Assembly: GCA_905221605.1 (NCBI GenBank)
Contig: CAJNDS010002466.1
Span: 1-64,000 of the forward strand
Length of the DNA: 64,000 bases
Origin: Symbiodinium natans
Lineage: Eukaryota; Sar; Dinophyceae; Suessiales; Symbiodiniaceae
Direction: 5' to 3'
The position numbers and the translations under genes were made by a program. The first letter of the stretch is position 1. Every line of letters begins with the position of its first letter. The notes under the pieces are model-generated. The model searched no databases. It was not told the DNA's origin and was given only the letters and a program-made list of their open reading frames with translations. Shown in pieces: positions 34,863 through 47,300 of the stretch.

Positions 34863-36755
34863 TGCCTTAACAAGGGTTTAGGGTTAGGGGTCCGCTTCCC
34901 AGATCTTGAACACAACTTCCGGTTGAAGCAATCTTCACCATTTACTTCTGGCACCTAAACCCCAAACTGTAAAACCTAAACCCTAGACCCGAAGAGAGTC
35001 ATCCTAAAGACGGTCTTCGGTAGACTTGGAAGGGAACTCCACAAACAGCGCCCACCCACGCTTCGCAAGTAGCTTTCATGCACCCCCCCCCCCCCCCCCC
35101 CCTCAAAACATCGCGCGCGCGAAGCTGGAAAGTCCTGAGGTGCTAGTTTAGGGTTTAGGGTTTAGGGTTTAGGGTTTAGGGTTTAGGGTTTAGGGTTTAG
35201 GGTTTAGGGTTTAGGGTTTAGGGCATCCAGGGGTGTTGGGCGTTCATGTGACTATTTCCAAGATCGCAGAACTAAGAACGGCGATGTCGCTTGTTCCAAC
35301 TCACTCGTTGATTGGGGAAATGACACGTGTCGAAAGCAAGAAGCTACTGAGACTAACAACGAAACGAAACGGGACTTTGTACGCAAGTACAGCAGCTTGC
35401 CCAACACCAACAAGCACTTGGGAGGCCAATTGTAAGATACTTAGGGTTTGAAGGGTTTAGGGCTTTGGGTTGCGAGGTGGGGCTGTAGCTCAACCCCCCG
35501 AAGCCCTGACAGAACCCGTGATCGCACCTCCGTGCCCGAAGTTTGCTGATGCTCCTTGGCCAAGATACTATAGGGGTCGGATTCAGTACTGATAGTATTT
35601 CCTTCTGGTTGCTTTTTTAGAACCATTACTGATAGTAATTCCTATTGGTTCCTTTACAACTCTACTATAGCAATCCCCAAAAACCGATTCTAATGATTTA
35701 GGCCCCCTGTAGTACACGAAAGGAATCCGACGTTACTTGAGTTTTGTTTGAAAAAAATCAGGGGTTTCCGAAGACGCCCAAAGGATGTCAACCCCCCTTG
35801 GCCAGGGAATGCTCCATAGCCTGCGATGGGGCTGCAAAATTTTACCGCTTTTAGGGCGTGTTTTTTTTGAATGTTTTACAAAACATTCAAAATATAACAT
35901 TGTTTTATAAAACATTGTTTTATAAAACAAAACCATCTCCTGAACACTCCCTTGCTTGCGGGATGCCGGGAGTCTGTTGGTTGCTCCTTGCGGTTTGGGG
36001 GCTTGGGCTGGGGATCCCTACCCAGACCGTTTGCTGCTTCTTGCAGGAAATCCCGGAAACCCTGCCTGGCTTCATGGACCTTGAGCAAGCCTCTCAACCT
36101 ACAGGAGGAAGAGCTGCAAACCCTCAACCCTAAATCCTAAACCCGAAACCCCAACCGTAACTAGACCCAGGGAACCTGGACCCTAAACAAAGGGGAATAA
36201 GTGGGCCTACTCTGGGTCTTAGGTATTTGCCAGGCTCGCAAAAAGCCTTTATGGCCATTCAATCCCCCTGACAACCATTCCTGAACCACAAAACCCTCCT
36301 CCACAGCCCCTACAATATGGTGCTGCCTAGTTCTGAGTTTCAGGGCCAAATCTGGATCAGCTTAGGCTTTAGGGCCAGGGATAGTCAACTAAGTTGAAGA
36401 CAAGAAACCACACGGAAACCCTAAATCGTAAACCCTAAACCCTAAACCCTAAACCCTACACCCTAAACCCTAAACCCTCTCGAGTCTCCGGGATTTCGGG
36501 GTGCAAGCTGGAAGGCTTTCGCGGCCCAGTAAGCCCCAACTCCTCCACCGCCCCAGTACCTACGGGGTGTACGCCCAGGTTGAGGGGTTTATTTTAGGGT
36601 TTTCGGGCTCTAAACCCAAATGCCTAAACCCTAAACCCTAAACCCTAAACCCTAAACCCTAAACCCTAAACCCTAAACCCTAAACCCTAAACCCTAAACC
36701 CTAAACCCTAAACCCCTAAACCCCCAAACCCCCAAACCCCCAAACCCCCAAAAAA

Positions 36756-36835
36756 CTCCGCGGGCGGCTTGGGCCCGCACGTTGGCTTCCTCGCGCGCGA
36801 GGGCCTCGCGCAGCCTGGCTGCAAGAATCTTGCCC
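36756..36835 (-). CDS. Putative coiled-coil exon (LREALAREEANVRAQAARG)
   Basis: The minus strand reads ILAARLREALAREEANVRAQ, with acceptor candidates GGGCAAG and TTCTTGCAG. Strong heptad-like charge pattern. Flanked by telomere-like arrays on both sides. Confidence 0.45.
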
Positions 36836-38218
36836 AGGGAACCCCTAATATAGGTTTAGGGTTTAGGGTTCAGGGTTTAGGGTTCAGGGTTCAGGGTTTA
36901 GGGTTTATGGTTTAGGGTTTAGGGTTTAGGGTTTAGGGTTCAGGGTTCAGGGTTCGGATTTAGGGTTTAGGGGGTTCGGGTTTCTTCGGGTGTTCAGGGG
37001 CTTCCGTTGGGGGCTTTGAAGGGCGCCTTTTAGGGTGTTTTGGGGGGCTTGTGGCTTCTTAAGTTCTGCTTTATTCGGGCAGTAGGGTTAGGGTTTAAGG
37101 TTTGTGGTTTAGGGTTAGGGTTTAGGGAGCCTACTCGCCCGGACAGCGACATTCGACGCCAACCAGAAGGTTCATAGGGTTCTGCATTGTAGTGTGTAAG
37201 GTTTAGGGCCTGTAGCTAACCCCTAAGCTCTGACCTCCGGCCCCTGCGCCTTAAACCCTCTAAACCCTACAAGCCTCAAACCCTGCAACCGCTCTTTTCA
37301 AACCCGATACCCCAACGCCTACAACCCTAAACCCTAAACCATATACTCCAATACCCTAAGCCCTATAGCCCTATAACCCTGTAAGCCCTGAGCCCTAGGC
37401 TCTAGGCCCTAGGCCCTAAGCCCTAAGCCCTAAGCCTTGAGCCCTGAGCCCTAAGCCCTAAGCCCTAAACCGTAAACCCTAAACCTTAAACCTTGAGCGC
37501 AGGCACGCTTGTTTTTGACCTGGGGCCCGAGCTGGGAATTTCTCAAAGTGAGGAAATCAGCGCACTCGCATAGGGTTTGGGGTTAGGGTTTAGGGTGTAG
37601 GCTTTAGGGTTTAGGGTTTGGGGTTTAGGGTTTACTGTTTCAAGCTCAGGTCACGTCTAAGAGACTTCAGATTACCAGGCTACGCCTTTTTGGTCTTAGG
37701 GTTTGGAGCTTGAGTGGCATTAGGGATGGTTTACCCGACACCCTAAACCCTCAAGCCCTCAAGCCCTCAAACGCTCAAACTCTCAAACCCTAAACCGTAA
37801 ACCGCAAACCCTAAACCCTGAACCCTAAACCCTAAACCCTAAACCCTAAACCTAAACCCTCAACCTTTTGAGGCATGGAGCCTTGAGCTGTGGGGTTTTT
37901 TGGGGTGCAGATCTTGCCAAGCACTACGGTAGGCTGCGCAGCAAGCTAGAAATATGAATTTCAGAAAGTGAATACGAGGGTACTACCGGAACCCTAAACC
38001 CTAAACCCTAAACCCCAAACCCCAAACCCCAAACCCCAAACCCTAAACCCTAAACCCTAAACCCTGAACCCTGAACCCTAAACCGATGCACCAGGAAAAA
38101 TCCTAGGGAGTAAGTCATGATGAGGAGCCGTGGCTACTCATGCTCGTGATGGCTCTCTGGGGAGGGGCAGTTCCAGGAATTTAATCAAGGTGACCGGGTT
38201 TAGGGTTTAAAGGGCTTT

Positions 38219-38340
38219 AGGGTTTAGGGGGTTTAGGGGGTTTAGGGGGTTTAGGGGGTTTAGGGGGTTTAGGGGGTTTAGGGGGTTTAGGGGGTTTAGG
38301 GGGGTTTAGGGGGTTTAGGGGGTTTAGGGGGTTTAGGGTG
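38219..38340 (+). repeat. Array of the variant TTTAGGGGG
   Basis: About 13 units of the 9-mer TTTAGGGGG. Frames reading NPLKPPKP are artefacts. Confidence 0.92.
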
Positions 38341-40329
38341 TTTAGGGGGTTTAGGGAGTTTGGCGTTCTGGGCTGTATACCAAATACCAGGAAGGGTGCA
38401 CCTGCGCGATCCCTCACTTTGCGAAGAGACCCAAACGGCCCGCCGCGCGTGAGAAAGCAACATGTGAGGAGGTGCCATGCTCCATCGCCGAACGGGCTGA
38501 GGATAAACAATATGCCGCGGTTTAAGGCCTAGCGTGTAGGGTTTAGGGTTTAGGGTTTAGGATTTAGGGTTTGGGGTTTAGGGTTTAGGGTTTGGGGTTT
38601 AGGGTTTAGGGCCTAAGCTTCCTAAACCCCTAATCCCTAAAACTCTTACACGTTGAAACCACCTCCGTTTCCTGTTGCGGATAGTTCCATTCTACCTCCC
38701 CACGCCTCGTCTTCCCTCCTCCGCCCCATCGCTGAAATCGGACACTAAGATGCCCTGCCTAGCATGGGGCTAAAGATTCTGAAATGGCGGAGGTTCCTCA
38801 ACCTTGTTACTTTGCACCATGCAATTTGCCTTTGTCAAAGGGATCCTCACCTCAACCCTACAAAACAAGGGGAACAAGGGAAAACCCTAGTAGTTAGTGC
38901 GCAGCAGCCTGTCTGGGGCAAACAAGCCGAGACAGGACGGACTTCCACCCCCAAAGAACTGAAGATTGCGTTTGCAGGCGGCCGAATCAGTTCCTGAAAA
39001 AGCCTCAACCCTAAACCCTAAACCCTAAACCCTAAACAACACGGAAATGAACCCTGCGGCTTGGAGATCTTCACTCGTTCCACAACAGTGGCGGCCCTCC
39101 TCCACTGGCCTGTAGACTCTAGGGCTTTGTGAGCTGAGCTTTAGTCCCTATACCTTAAGCTTCAAGTAGAACCTTAAAGTGACAGCTACAAACCCCTCCC
39201 TAAACCCTAAACCCTAAACCCTAAACCCTAAACCCTAAACCCTACACCCTAAACCCTAAACCCTAGACAACCCTTCATCTAAATCCTAAGGTTTAGGCGT
39301 TTTGGGGCTTGGTGTGCAGGGAACACCTAGATGTGGCTCTTGAAGGCTTCCTTCGCCTATAACCCCTAAACCCTAAACCCTAAACCCTAAACCCCACAAT
39401 CTTGAAGCCTCGAGCATTCGAAGGCAGATCATCGGGTTTCGAAGGCTCTTGAGGTGCCCTAAACCCTAAACCCTAAACCCTAAACCCTAAACCCTAAACC
39501 CTAAACCCTAAACCCTAAACCCTAAACCCTAAACCCTACGACATAGGGTTTCGAAGGCTCTTGAGGTGCTGAGGCGCAGCTCAGTCGTGCTCTTCCAGTC
39601 GCCTCCGCCAGTCTTGGTCCCGCTCCTCAGGTTTGGGGTTTAGGGTTTAGGGTTTAGGGTTTGGGGTTTAGGGTTTAGGGTTTAGGGTTTAGGGTTTAGG
39701 GTTTAGGGTTTAGGGTTTGGGGTTTAGGGTTTGGGGTTTAGGGTTTAGGGTTTTTAGGTTTGGGGTTTAGGGTTGGGGTTTAGGGTTTTAGGGTTTTTTG
39801 GGGTTTAGGGTTTGGGTTTGGGGTTTAGGGTTTGGGGTTTAGGGTTTGGGGTTTAGGGTTTAGGGTTTGGGGTTTAGGGTTTGGGGTTTGGGGTTTAGGG
39901 TTTAGGGTTTCGGGTTTCGGGTTTAGGGTTTAGGGTTTGGGGCTTAGGGTTTGGGGTTTAGGGTTTGGGGCTTAGGGTTTAGGGTTTGGGGTTTAGGGCT
40001 TGGGGTTTAGGGCGTGCGTTTTAGGTTTAGGGTTGGGGGTTTAGGGTTTGGGGTTCAGGGTTTATAGTTGGGGGTTTGGGGGGCTTGGGGCTCAAGTAGG
40101 CCTAGGGCTCCAAAAAACTGTGAATAACTCCTGAACCCGAAATTCAAGACCTCGAGATGTTTGAGGGTTAAAGGTGAAGGGTTAAGAGTGTAAGGTCGAA
40201 ACGTTTAACCCTAAACCCTAAACCTAAACATTAGGAAACCCTAAGCCCTAAGCCCTAAGCCCCAAACCCTAAACCCTAAACCCTAAACCCCAAACCCTTG
40301 TAGGAGTGTAGAGTTGAGGTTTTTGTCTC

Positions 40330-40391
40330 CAGGCGGCCAATGCTGCAGCGTCGTCCTCGGCCAGCATCCCCGGGAGTCGGCTCTGCTCTTC
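40330..40391 (-). CDS. Putative exon (EEQSRLPGMLAEDDAAALAA)
   Basis: 62 bp between acceptor CCTCTTGAG and a GA donor (CCTG|GAGACA). Acidic helical peptide. The next minus-strand island (39575-39632) could continue it in phase (reading WSGTKTGGGDWKSTTE) or in another frame (ERDQDWRRRLEEHD); I cannot choose. Confidence 0.4.
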
Positions 40392-40585
40392 CTCAAGAGG
40401 AAAGGGGCAAGGCGTAAGTTTAGGGTTTAGGGTTTAGGGTTTAGGGTTTAGGGTTTGGGGTTTGGGGTTTGGGGTTTCGGGTTTAGGGTTTAGGGTTTAG
40501 GGTTTGGGGTTTGGGGTTTGGGGTTTGGGGTTGGGGTTTGGGTTTGGGGGGTTTGGGGGGTTTAGGGTTTAGGGTTTAGGGGGGT

Positions 40586-40765
40586 TTAGGGGGGTTTGGG
40601 GTTTGGGGTTTGGGGGGTTGGGGGTTTGGGGTTGGGGGTTTGGGGTTTGGGGTTTGGGGTTTGGGGTTTGGGGTTTGGGGTTTGGGGTTTGGGGTTTGGG
40701 GTTTGGGGTTTGGGGTTTGGGGTTTGGGGTTTGGGGTTTGGGGTTTGGGGTTTGGGGTTTGGGGA
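40586..40765 (+). repeat. Array of the variant TTTGGGG
   Basis: About 22 units of TTTGGGG. Produces artefact frames on both strands (GFGVWGL, PKPQTPN). Confidence 0.93.
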
Positions 40766-40885
40766 GGGTCTGGCAATATCCTTCTGCAAAACCCTAAACC
40801 TAAACCCTGAACCCTGAACTTTGAACCCTGAGCCCTGAACCCTAAACCCTAAACCCTAAACCCCCTGGGTTCGGTCCCAGGTGGC

Positions 40886-40933
40886 CTTCTTGGCCACGAG
40901 CTGCTCCATGTACTCGCTGAAGTCGGGGGAGAC
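40886..40933 (-). CDS. Putative exon (VSPDFSEYMEQLVAKK)
   Basis: Exactly 16 codons in phase 0, with acceptor GGCCCGCAG and a GC donor (AAGAAG|GCCACC). Helical, charged peptide, probably upstream of the 40330-40391 exon in the same gene. Confidence 0.45.
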
Positions 40934-41294
40934 CTGCGGGCCGCAGGGAAGGCTTTGGGTTTAGGGTTTAGGGTTTAGGGTTTAGGGTTTAGGGTTTAGG
41001 GTTCAGGGTTCAGGGTTTAGGGTTTAGGGATTTGGGGTCCAGGGTTTAGGGTTTGGGGTTTAGGAGGTTTAGGAGCTTTTGGAAGGATGCTTCGGGCTTT
41101 TAAAGTTTATTCCCTCCCAGTAGTCGTGACCTGCACGTGCGTTTAAACATACGGAAAAATAATGCAAAAATCGAAAGGAACATATATTGGTTATGTATGG
41201 TTTATTGAGTTTATTGTTATCTTGGAATTTTCCACCGATTTTCCACCGCGTAAAAGGAGGTACGCTTCCCTAATCACTGGGGGCATCCGCCTCG

Positions 41295-41369
41295 CTAGGT
41301 CTTCGACCGAATGCTTCTAGAGCCAACCTCGTACTTCCGCGCGAAGTACTTGCGACTCAGGGCGAAGAC
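41295..41369 (-). CDS. P2X-like terminal exon: C-terminal tail with YxxxK
   Basis: Reads VFALSRKYFARKYEVGSRSI then RSKT and TAG. The YFARK match to the P2X YxxxK trafficking motif just after TM2 is the strongest support. Acceptor GTGTGAAG. Confidence 0.8.
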   Translation of the reverse strand, partial: VFALSRKYFARKYEVGSRSIRSKT

Positions 41370-44300
41370 CTTCACACGGTTTAGGGTTTAGGGTTTAGGG
41401 TTTAGGGTTTAGGGTTTAGGGTTTAGGGTTTAGGGCCACAGGGTCACTCCTCTACATCATGGTCCCTGTTGGGGGTTACCACTCTAAGGCGACCGCTAAG
41501 ACTTCAGGGTACCATCATGTGGAGAACTGACCATATGAGTTCGGGGTTGAAGGTTCGGGGTTTAGGGATCAGCTAGCCATATACTTCAGCCTCGGTAAGA
41601 GACATTGTTCTCTTGGCTTCTGTTCCTGAGTCTAGCGCTGCATGATGCAGGGCCAAAAAAAATCATCTGGATGTTTGCATGCTGCCTGTGAAAGGCTCCG
41701 CTGTGATTTCTTAGACAATCTGCTAGTGTGGAGCACTTTCGGGCTGTTACTTCGAACCCGAAATAACAGAGGAATAGCTACTGCCATGGTCTTGTTCTCT
41801 GAGCCCCTGGGCCCCCTGCCGCCGTTTTTCCAACCCAGCTCAGCTCTGCCAAACTTCGTTACGATGAGGAAAAATGATATTCCAAAACCGGGCCAGAGCT
41901 GATGCTCGTGATGTTCGCTGGGGACGCCGGCTCCGTGAAGGGCCTTCGCAGCTGATGCTCATGATGCTCGCTGAGGGCGTCGGCTCGGTGAAAAGCCTTC
42001 GCAGCTGATGCTCGTGATGTTCGCTGGGGACGCCGGCTCCGTGAAGGGCCTTCGCAGCTGATGCTCATGATGCTCGCTGAGGGCGTCGGCTCGGTGAAAA
42101 GCCTTCGCAGCTGATGCTCGTGATGTTCGCTGGGGACGCCGGCTCCGTGAAGGGCCTTCGCAGCTGATGCTCATGATGCTCGCTGAGGGCGTCGGCTCGG
42201 TGAAAAGCCTTCGCAGCTGATGCTCGTGATGTTCGCTGGGGACGCCGGCTCCGTGAAGGGCCTTCGCAGCTGATGCTCATGATGCTCGCTGAGGGCGTCG
42301 GCTCGGTGAAAAGCCTTCGCAGCTGATGCTCGTGATGTTCGCTGGGGACGCCGGCTCCGTGAAGGGCCTTCGCAGCTGATGCTCATGATGCTCGCTGAGG
42401 GCGTCGGCTCGGTGAAAAGCCTTCGCAGCTGATGCTCGTGATGTTCGCTGGGGACGCCGGCTCCGTGAAGGGCCTTCGCAGCTGATGCTCATGATGCTCG
42501 CTGAGGGCGTCGGCTCGGTGAAAAGCCTTCGCAGCTGATGCTCGTGATGTTCGCTGGGGGCGCCGGCTCCGTGAAGGGCCTTCGCAGCTGATGCTCATGA
42601 TGCTCGCTGAGGGCGTCGGCTCGGTGAAAAGCCTTCGCAGCTGATGCTCGTGATGTTCGCTGGGGACGCCGGCTCCGTGAAGGGCCTTCGCAGCTGATGC
42701 TCATGATGCTCGCTGAGGGCGTCGGCTCGGTGAAAAGCCTTCGCAGCTGATGCTCGTGATGTTCGCTGGGGGCGCCGGCTCCGTGAAGGGCCTTCGCAGC
42801 TGATGCTCATGATGCTCGCTGAGGGCGTCGGCTCGGTGAAAAGCCTTCGCAGCTGATGCTCGTGATGTTCGCTGGGGGCGCCGGCTCCGTGAAGGGCCTT
42901 CGCAGCTGATGCTCATGATGCTCGCTGAGGGCGTCGGTTCGGTGAAAAGCCTTCGCAGCTGATGCTCGTGATGTTCGCTGGGGACGCCGGCTCCGTGAAG
43001 GGCCTTCGCAGCTGATGCTCATGATGCTCGCTGAGGGCGTCGGCTCGGTGAAAAGCCTTCGCAGCTGATGCTCGTGATGTTCGCTGGGGGCGCCGGCTCC
43101 GTGAAGGGCCTTCGCAGCTGGTGCTCGTGATGTTCGCTGGGGGCGCCGGCTCAGTGAAGGGCCTTCGCAGCTGATGCTCATGATGCTCGCTGAGGGCGTC
43201 GGCTCGGTGAAAAGCCTTCGCAGCTGATGCTCGTGATGTTCGCTGGGGGCGCCGGCTCCCTTCGCAGCTGATGCTCACGATGCTCGCTGAGGGCGTCGGC
43301 TCGGTGAAAAGCCTTCGCAGCTGATGCTCGTGATGTTCGCTGGGGGCGCCGGCTCCGTGAAGGGCCTTCGCAGCTGATGCTCATGATGCTCGCTGATGGC
43401 GTCGGCTCGGTGAAAAGCCTTCGCAGCTGATGCTCGTGATGTTCGCTGGGGGCGCCGGCTCCGTGAAGGGCCTTCGCAGCTGGTGCTCGTGATGTTCGCT
43501 GGGGACGCCGGCTCAGTGAAGGGCCTTCGCAGCTGATGCTCATGATGCTCGCTGAGGGCGTCGGCTCGGTGAAAAGCCTTCGCAGCTGATGCTCGTGATG
43601 TTCGCTGGGGGCGCCGGCTCCGTGAAGGGCCTTCGCAGATGATGCTCATGATGCTTGCTGAGGGCGTCGGCTCGGTGAAGGGCCTTCGCAGCCGATGCTC
43701 ATGATGCTCGCTGAGGGCGTCGGCTCGGTGAAGGGCCTTCGCAGCTAATGCTTGTGATGTTCGCTGGGGGGCGCCGGCTCCGTGAAGGGTCTTCGCAGCT
43801 GATGCTCATGTTGCTCGTTGAGGGCGCCGGCTCGGTGAAGGGCCTTCGCAGCTGATGCTCGTGATGTTCGCTGGGGGCGCCGGCTCCGTGAAGGGCCTTC
43901 GCAGCTGATGCTCATGATGCTCGCTGAGGGCGTCGGCTCGGTGAAGGGCCTTCGCAGCCGATGCTCATGATGCTCGCTGAGGGCGTCGGCTCGGTGAAAA
44001 GCCTTCGCAGCTGGTGCTCGTGATGTTCGCTGGGGACGCCGGCTCGGTCAAGGGCCTTCGCAGCTGATGCTCATGATGCTCGCTGAGGGCGTCGGCTCGG
44101 TGAAAAGCCTTCGCAGCTGATGCTCGTGATGTTCGCTGGGGGCGCCGGCTCCGTGAAGGGCCTTCGCAGCTGATGCTCATGATGCTTGCTGAGGGCGTCG
44201 GCTCGGTGAAGGGCCTTCGCAGCCGATGTTCATGATGCTCGCTGAGGGCGTCGGCTCGGTGAAGGGCCTTCGCAGTTAATGCTTGTGATGTTCGCTGGGG

Positions 44301-47300
44301 GGCGCCGGCTCCGTGAAGGGTCTTCGCAGCTGATGCTCATGTTGCTCGTTGAGGGCGCCGGCTCGGTGAAGGGCCTTCGCAGCTGATGCTCGTGATGTTC
44401 GCTGGGGGCGCCGGCTCCGTGAAGGGCCTTCGCAGCTGATGCTCATGATGCTCGCTGAGGGCGTCGGCTCGGTGAAGGGCCTTCGCAGCCGATGCTCATG
44501 ATGCTCGCGTCGGCTCGGTGAAAAGCCTTCGCAGCTGATGCTCGTGATGTTCGCTGGGGGCGCCGGCTCCGTGAAGGGCCTCCGCAAGTGATGCTCATGA
44601 TGCTTGCTGAGGGCGTCGGCTCGGTGAAGGGCCTTCGCAGCCGATGCTCATGATGCTCGCTGAGGGCGTCGGCTCGGTGAAAAGCCTTCGCAGCTGATGC
44701 TCGTGATGTTCGCTGGGGGGCGTCGGCTCGGTGAAGGGCCTTCGCAGCCGATGCTCATGATGCTCGCTGAGGGCGTCGGCTCGGTGAAAAGCCTTCGCAG
44801 CTGATGCTCGTGATGTTCGCTGGGGGCGCCGGCTCCGTGAAGGGCCTTCGCAAGTGATGCTCATGATGCTTGCTGAGGGCGTCGGCTCGGTGAAGGGCCT
44901 TCGCAGCCGATGCTCATGATGCTCGCTGAGGGCGCCGGCTCCGTGAAGGGCCTTCGCAAGTGATGCTCATGATGCTTGCTGAGGGCGTCGGCTCGGTCAA
45001 GGGCCTTCGCAGCCGATGCTCATGATGCTCGCTGAGGGCGTCGGCTCGGTGAAAAGCCTTCGCAGCTGATGCTCGTGATGCTTGCTGGGGGCGTCGGCTC
45101 GGTGAAGGGCCTTCGCAGCCGATGCTCATGATGCTCGCTGAGGGCGTCGGCTCGGTGAAAAGCCTTCGCAGCTGATGCTCGCGATGTTCGCTGGGGGCGT
45201 CGGCTCGGTGAAGGGCCTTCGCAGCTGATGCTCATGATGCTCGCTGAGGGCGTCGGCTCGGTGAAAAGCCTTCGCAGCTGATGCTCGTGATGTTCGCTGG
45301 GGGCGTCGGCTCGGTGAAGGGCCTTCGCAGCTGATGCTCATGATGCTCGCGTCGGCTCAGTGAAAAGCCTTCGCAGCTGATGCTCGCGATGTTCGCTGGG
45401 GGCGTCGGCTCGGTGAAGGGTCTTCGCAGCTGATGCTCATGATGCTCGCTGAGGGCGTCGGCTCGGTGAAAAGCCTTCGCAGCTGATGCTCGCGATGTTC
45501 GCTGGGGGCGTCAGCTCGGTGAAGGGTCTTCGCAGCTGATGCTCATGATGCTCGCTGAGGGCGTCGGCTCGGTGAAAAGCCTTCGCAGCTGATGCTCGCG
45601 ATGTTCGCTGGGGGCGTCGGCTCGGTGAAGGGTCTTCGCAGCTGATGCTCATGATGCTCGCTGAGGGCGTCGGCTCGGTGAAAAGCCTTCGCAGCTGATG
45701 CTCGCGATGTTCGCTGGGGGCGCCGGCTCGGTGAAGGGTCTTCGCAGCTGATGCTCATGATGCTCGCTGAGGGCGTCGGCTCGGTGAAAAGCCTTCGCAG
45801 CTGATGCTCGCGATGTTCGCTGGGGGCGCCGGCTCCGTGAAGGGCCTCCGCAGCTGATGCTCATGAAGGGCACCTCGAAGCCCAAACCGTAAAACAAACT
45901 CCAACGTACTATGACACCAGTTGCCCCCGTATAAGGGTATCTCCATGAAGAAAAACTCTAAAACTCTAAAAGCCCCTGAAACTCTGAAAGCCTAAACCTC
46001 CAAGCCCAAACCCTAAAAGAAACTCCAGCATCCTAAACCCTAAACCCCAAACCAGTTGCGCCTGCAAGGGTCTCCGAGGATCTTGAAATTCCGGCTGGCA
46101 GTCGGGCCCTCCACCCCATAGCCCCAAAAGCCACAACACCCAAATCCTTAAACCGGCCCACAAGAAGCGATCCCCACCCTAAACCCTAACCCCTAACCCT
46201 AAACCCTAAACCCTCAACCCTAAACCCTCAACCCCAACTATACAAGGCCCGAAGCCACATTTGCCTGAAGCATGAGGAGGTCGGCGATGAGTGGCGCCAC
46301 GGTGAGGAGCGTTCCTGCAGTAGAGGCCTGCCAAGACCCCGAGTAAGGTTGAGGGTTGAGGGTTGAGGGTTTAGGGTTTAGGGTTTAGGGGTTCAGAGGT
46401 GCAGCTTTCTGAGGTCAACGCTCATAGGGGGTTCGGCATGTAGGGTTATGCTGAGAGGCTTTGGTAGGTGACTGCCGGGAGATCTACCTTGGGAGATGGT
46501 TCTTCCCCCCCTCTCCCCCCACCCCATACTCCCACTGTTTGTGGTTTCGGGGGGGGGGGGGGGGGGCGGGGGCTCATGGGTTTAAGGGTGTTTGGGCTTA
46601 GGGTTCAGGGGTTCAGAGGCGTATGGGTTTAGGGTGTTGGGGCTTTTCACACAGCTCAAGGGTGTTCGGGTTGAGGATCTATGGTTCCAAGGTTCATCTT
46701 CCTAATGAACAAGGCATATTCAGGGAGTGTAACATGAAGCTTATTCAAAGGGAGCCTTGGAAAGGGGATTGCAGGAGCCAAGAATCTCGCCCACACTCCA
46801 CATAACCCTACCAAACCCATAACCCCCCCCCCCCCCCCCCGAATTTCGGGCTTAGGGTTTAGGATTTAGGGTTGAAACGACTTAGGCCGGCTTAGGGTTA
46901 GGGTTTAGGTTTCGGGTTTAGGGTAAACAGGCGCTGCGCAGACCTCAAACCCTCAAGACCCCACGACCGGCAGGGAGGAGCCGGGGACTTTCACCTCCTC
47001 CCCATTGGCGGGCAGGGGGGGGGCGGGGACCCTAAACCCGAAACCCTAAACCCGGCCATAAACCCTGAACTCCTCTAGCGTAGAGCGTAAAGCTTGCCAT
47101 AAACCTCTTAGCAAGCCATCTCAACCACCTCCTCCCAACCCACCCCTAAACCCTAAACCCTAAACCCTAAACCCTAAACCCTAAACCCTAAACCCTAAAC
47201 CCTAAACCCTAAACCCTAAACGTGGAAAGCAGAATCCTCGTAGTCCACGTAGTGTGCACCCTCGGGCCGAATGAGTTGAAGAATTCATGTCCCTCCAAAG

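Noticed and set aside
40576-40817. Frames rich in PKPQTPN or GFGVWGL
   Set aside because: Translations of TTTGGGG repeats.
41859-45946. Series of 71-124 residue frames (MSISCEGPSRSRRP...)
   Set aside because: They recur every 106 bp within the satellite and end by frame rotation; no start or regulatory context.
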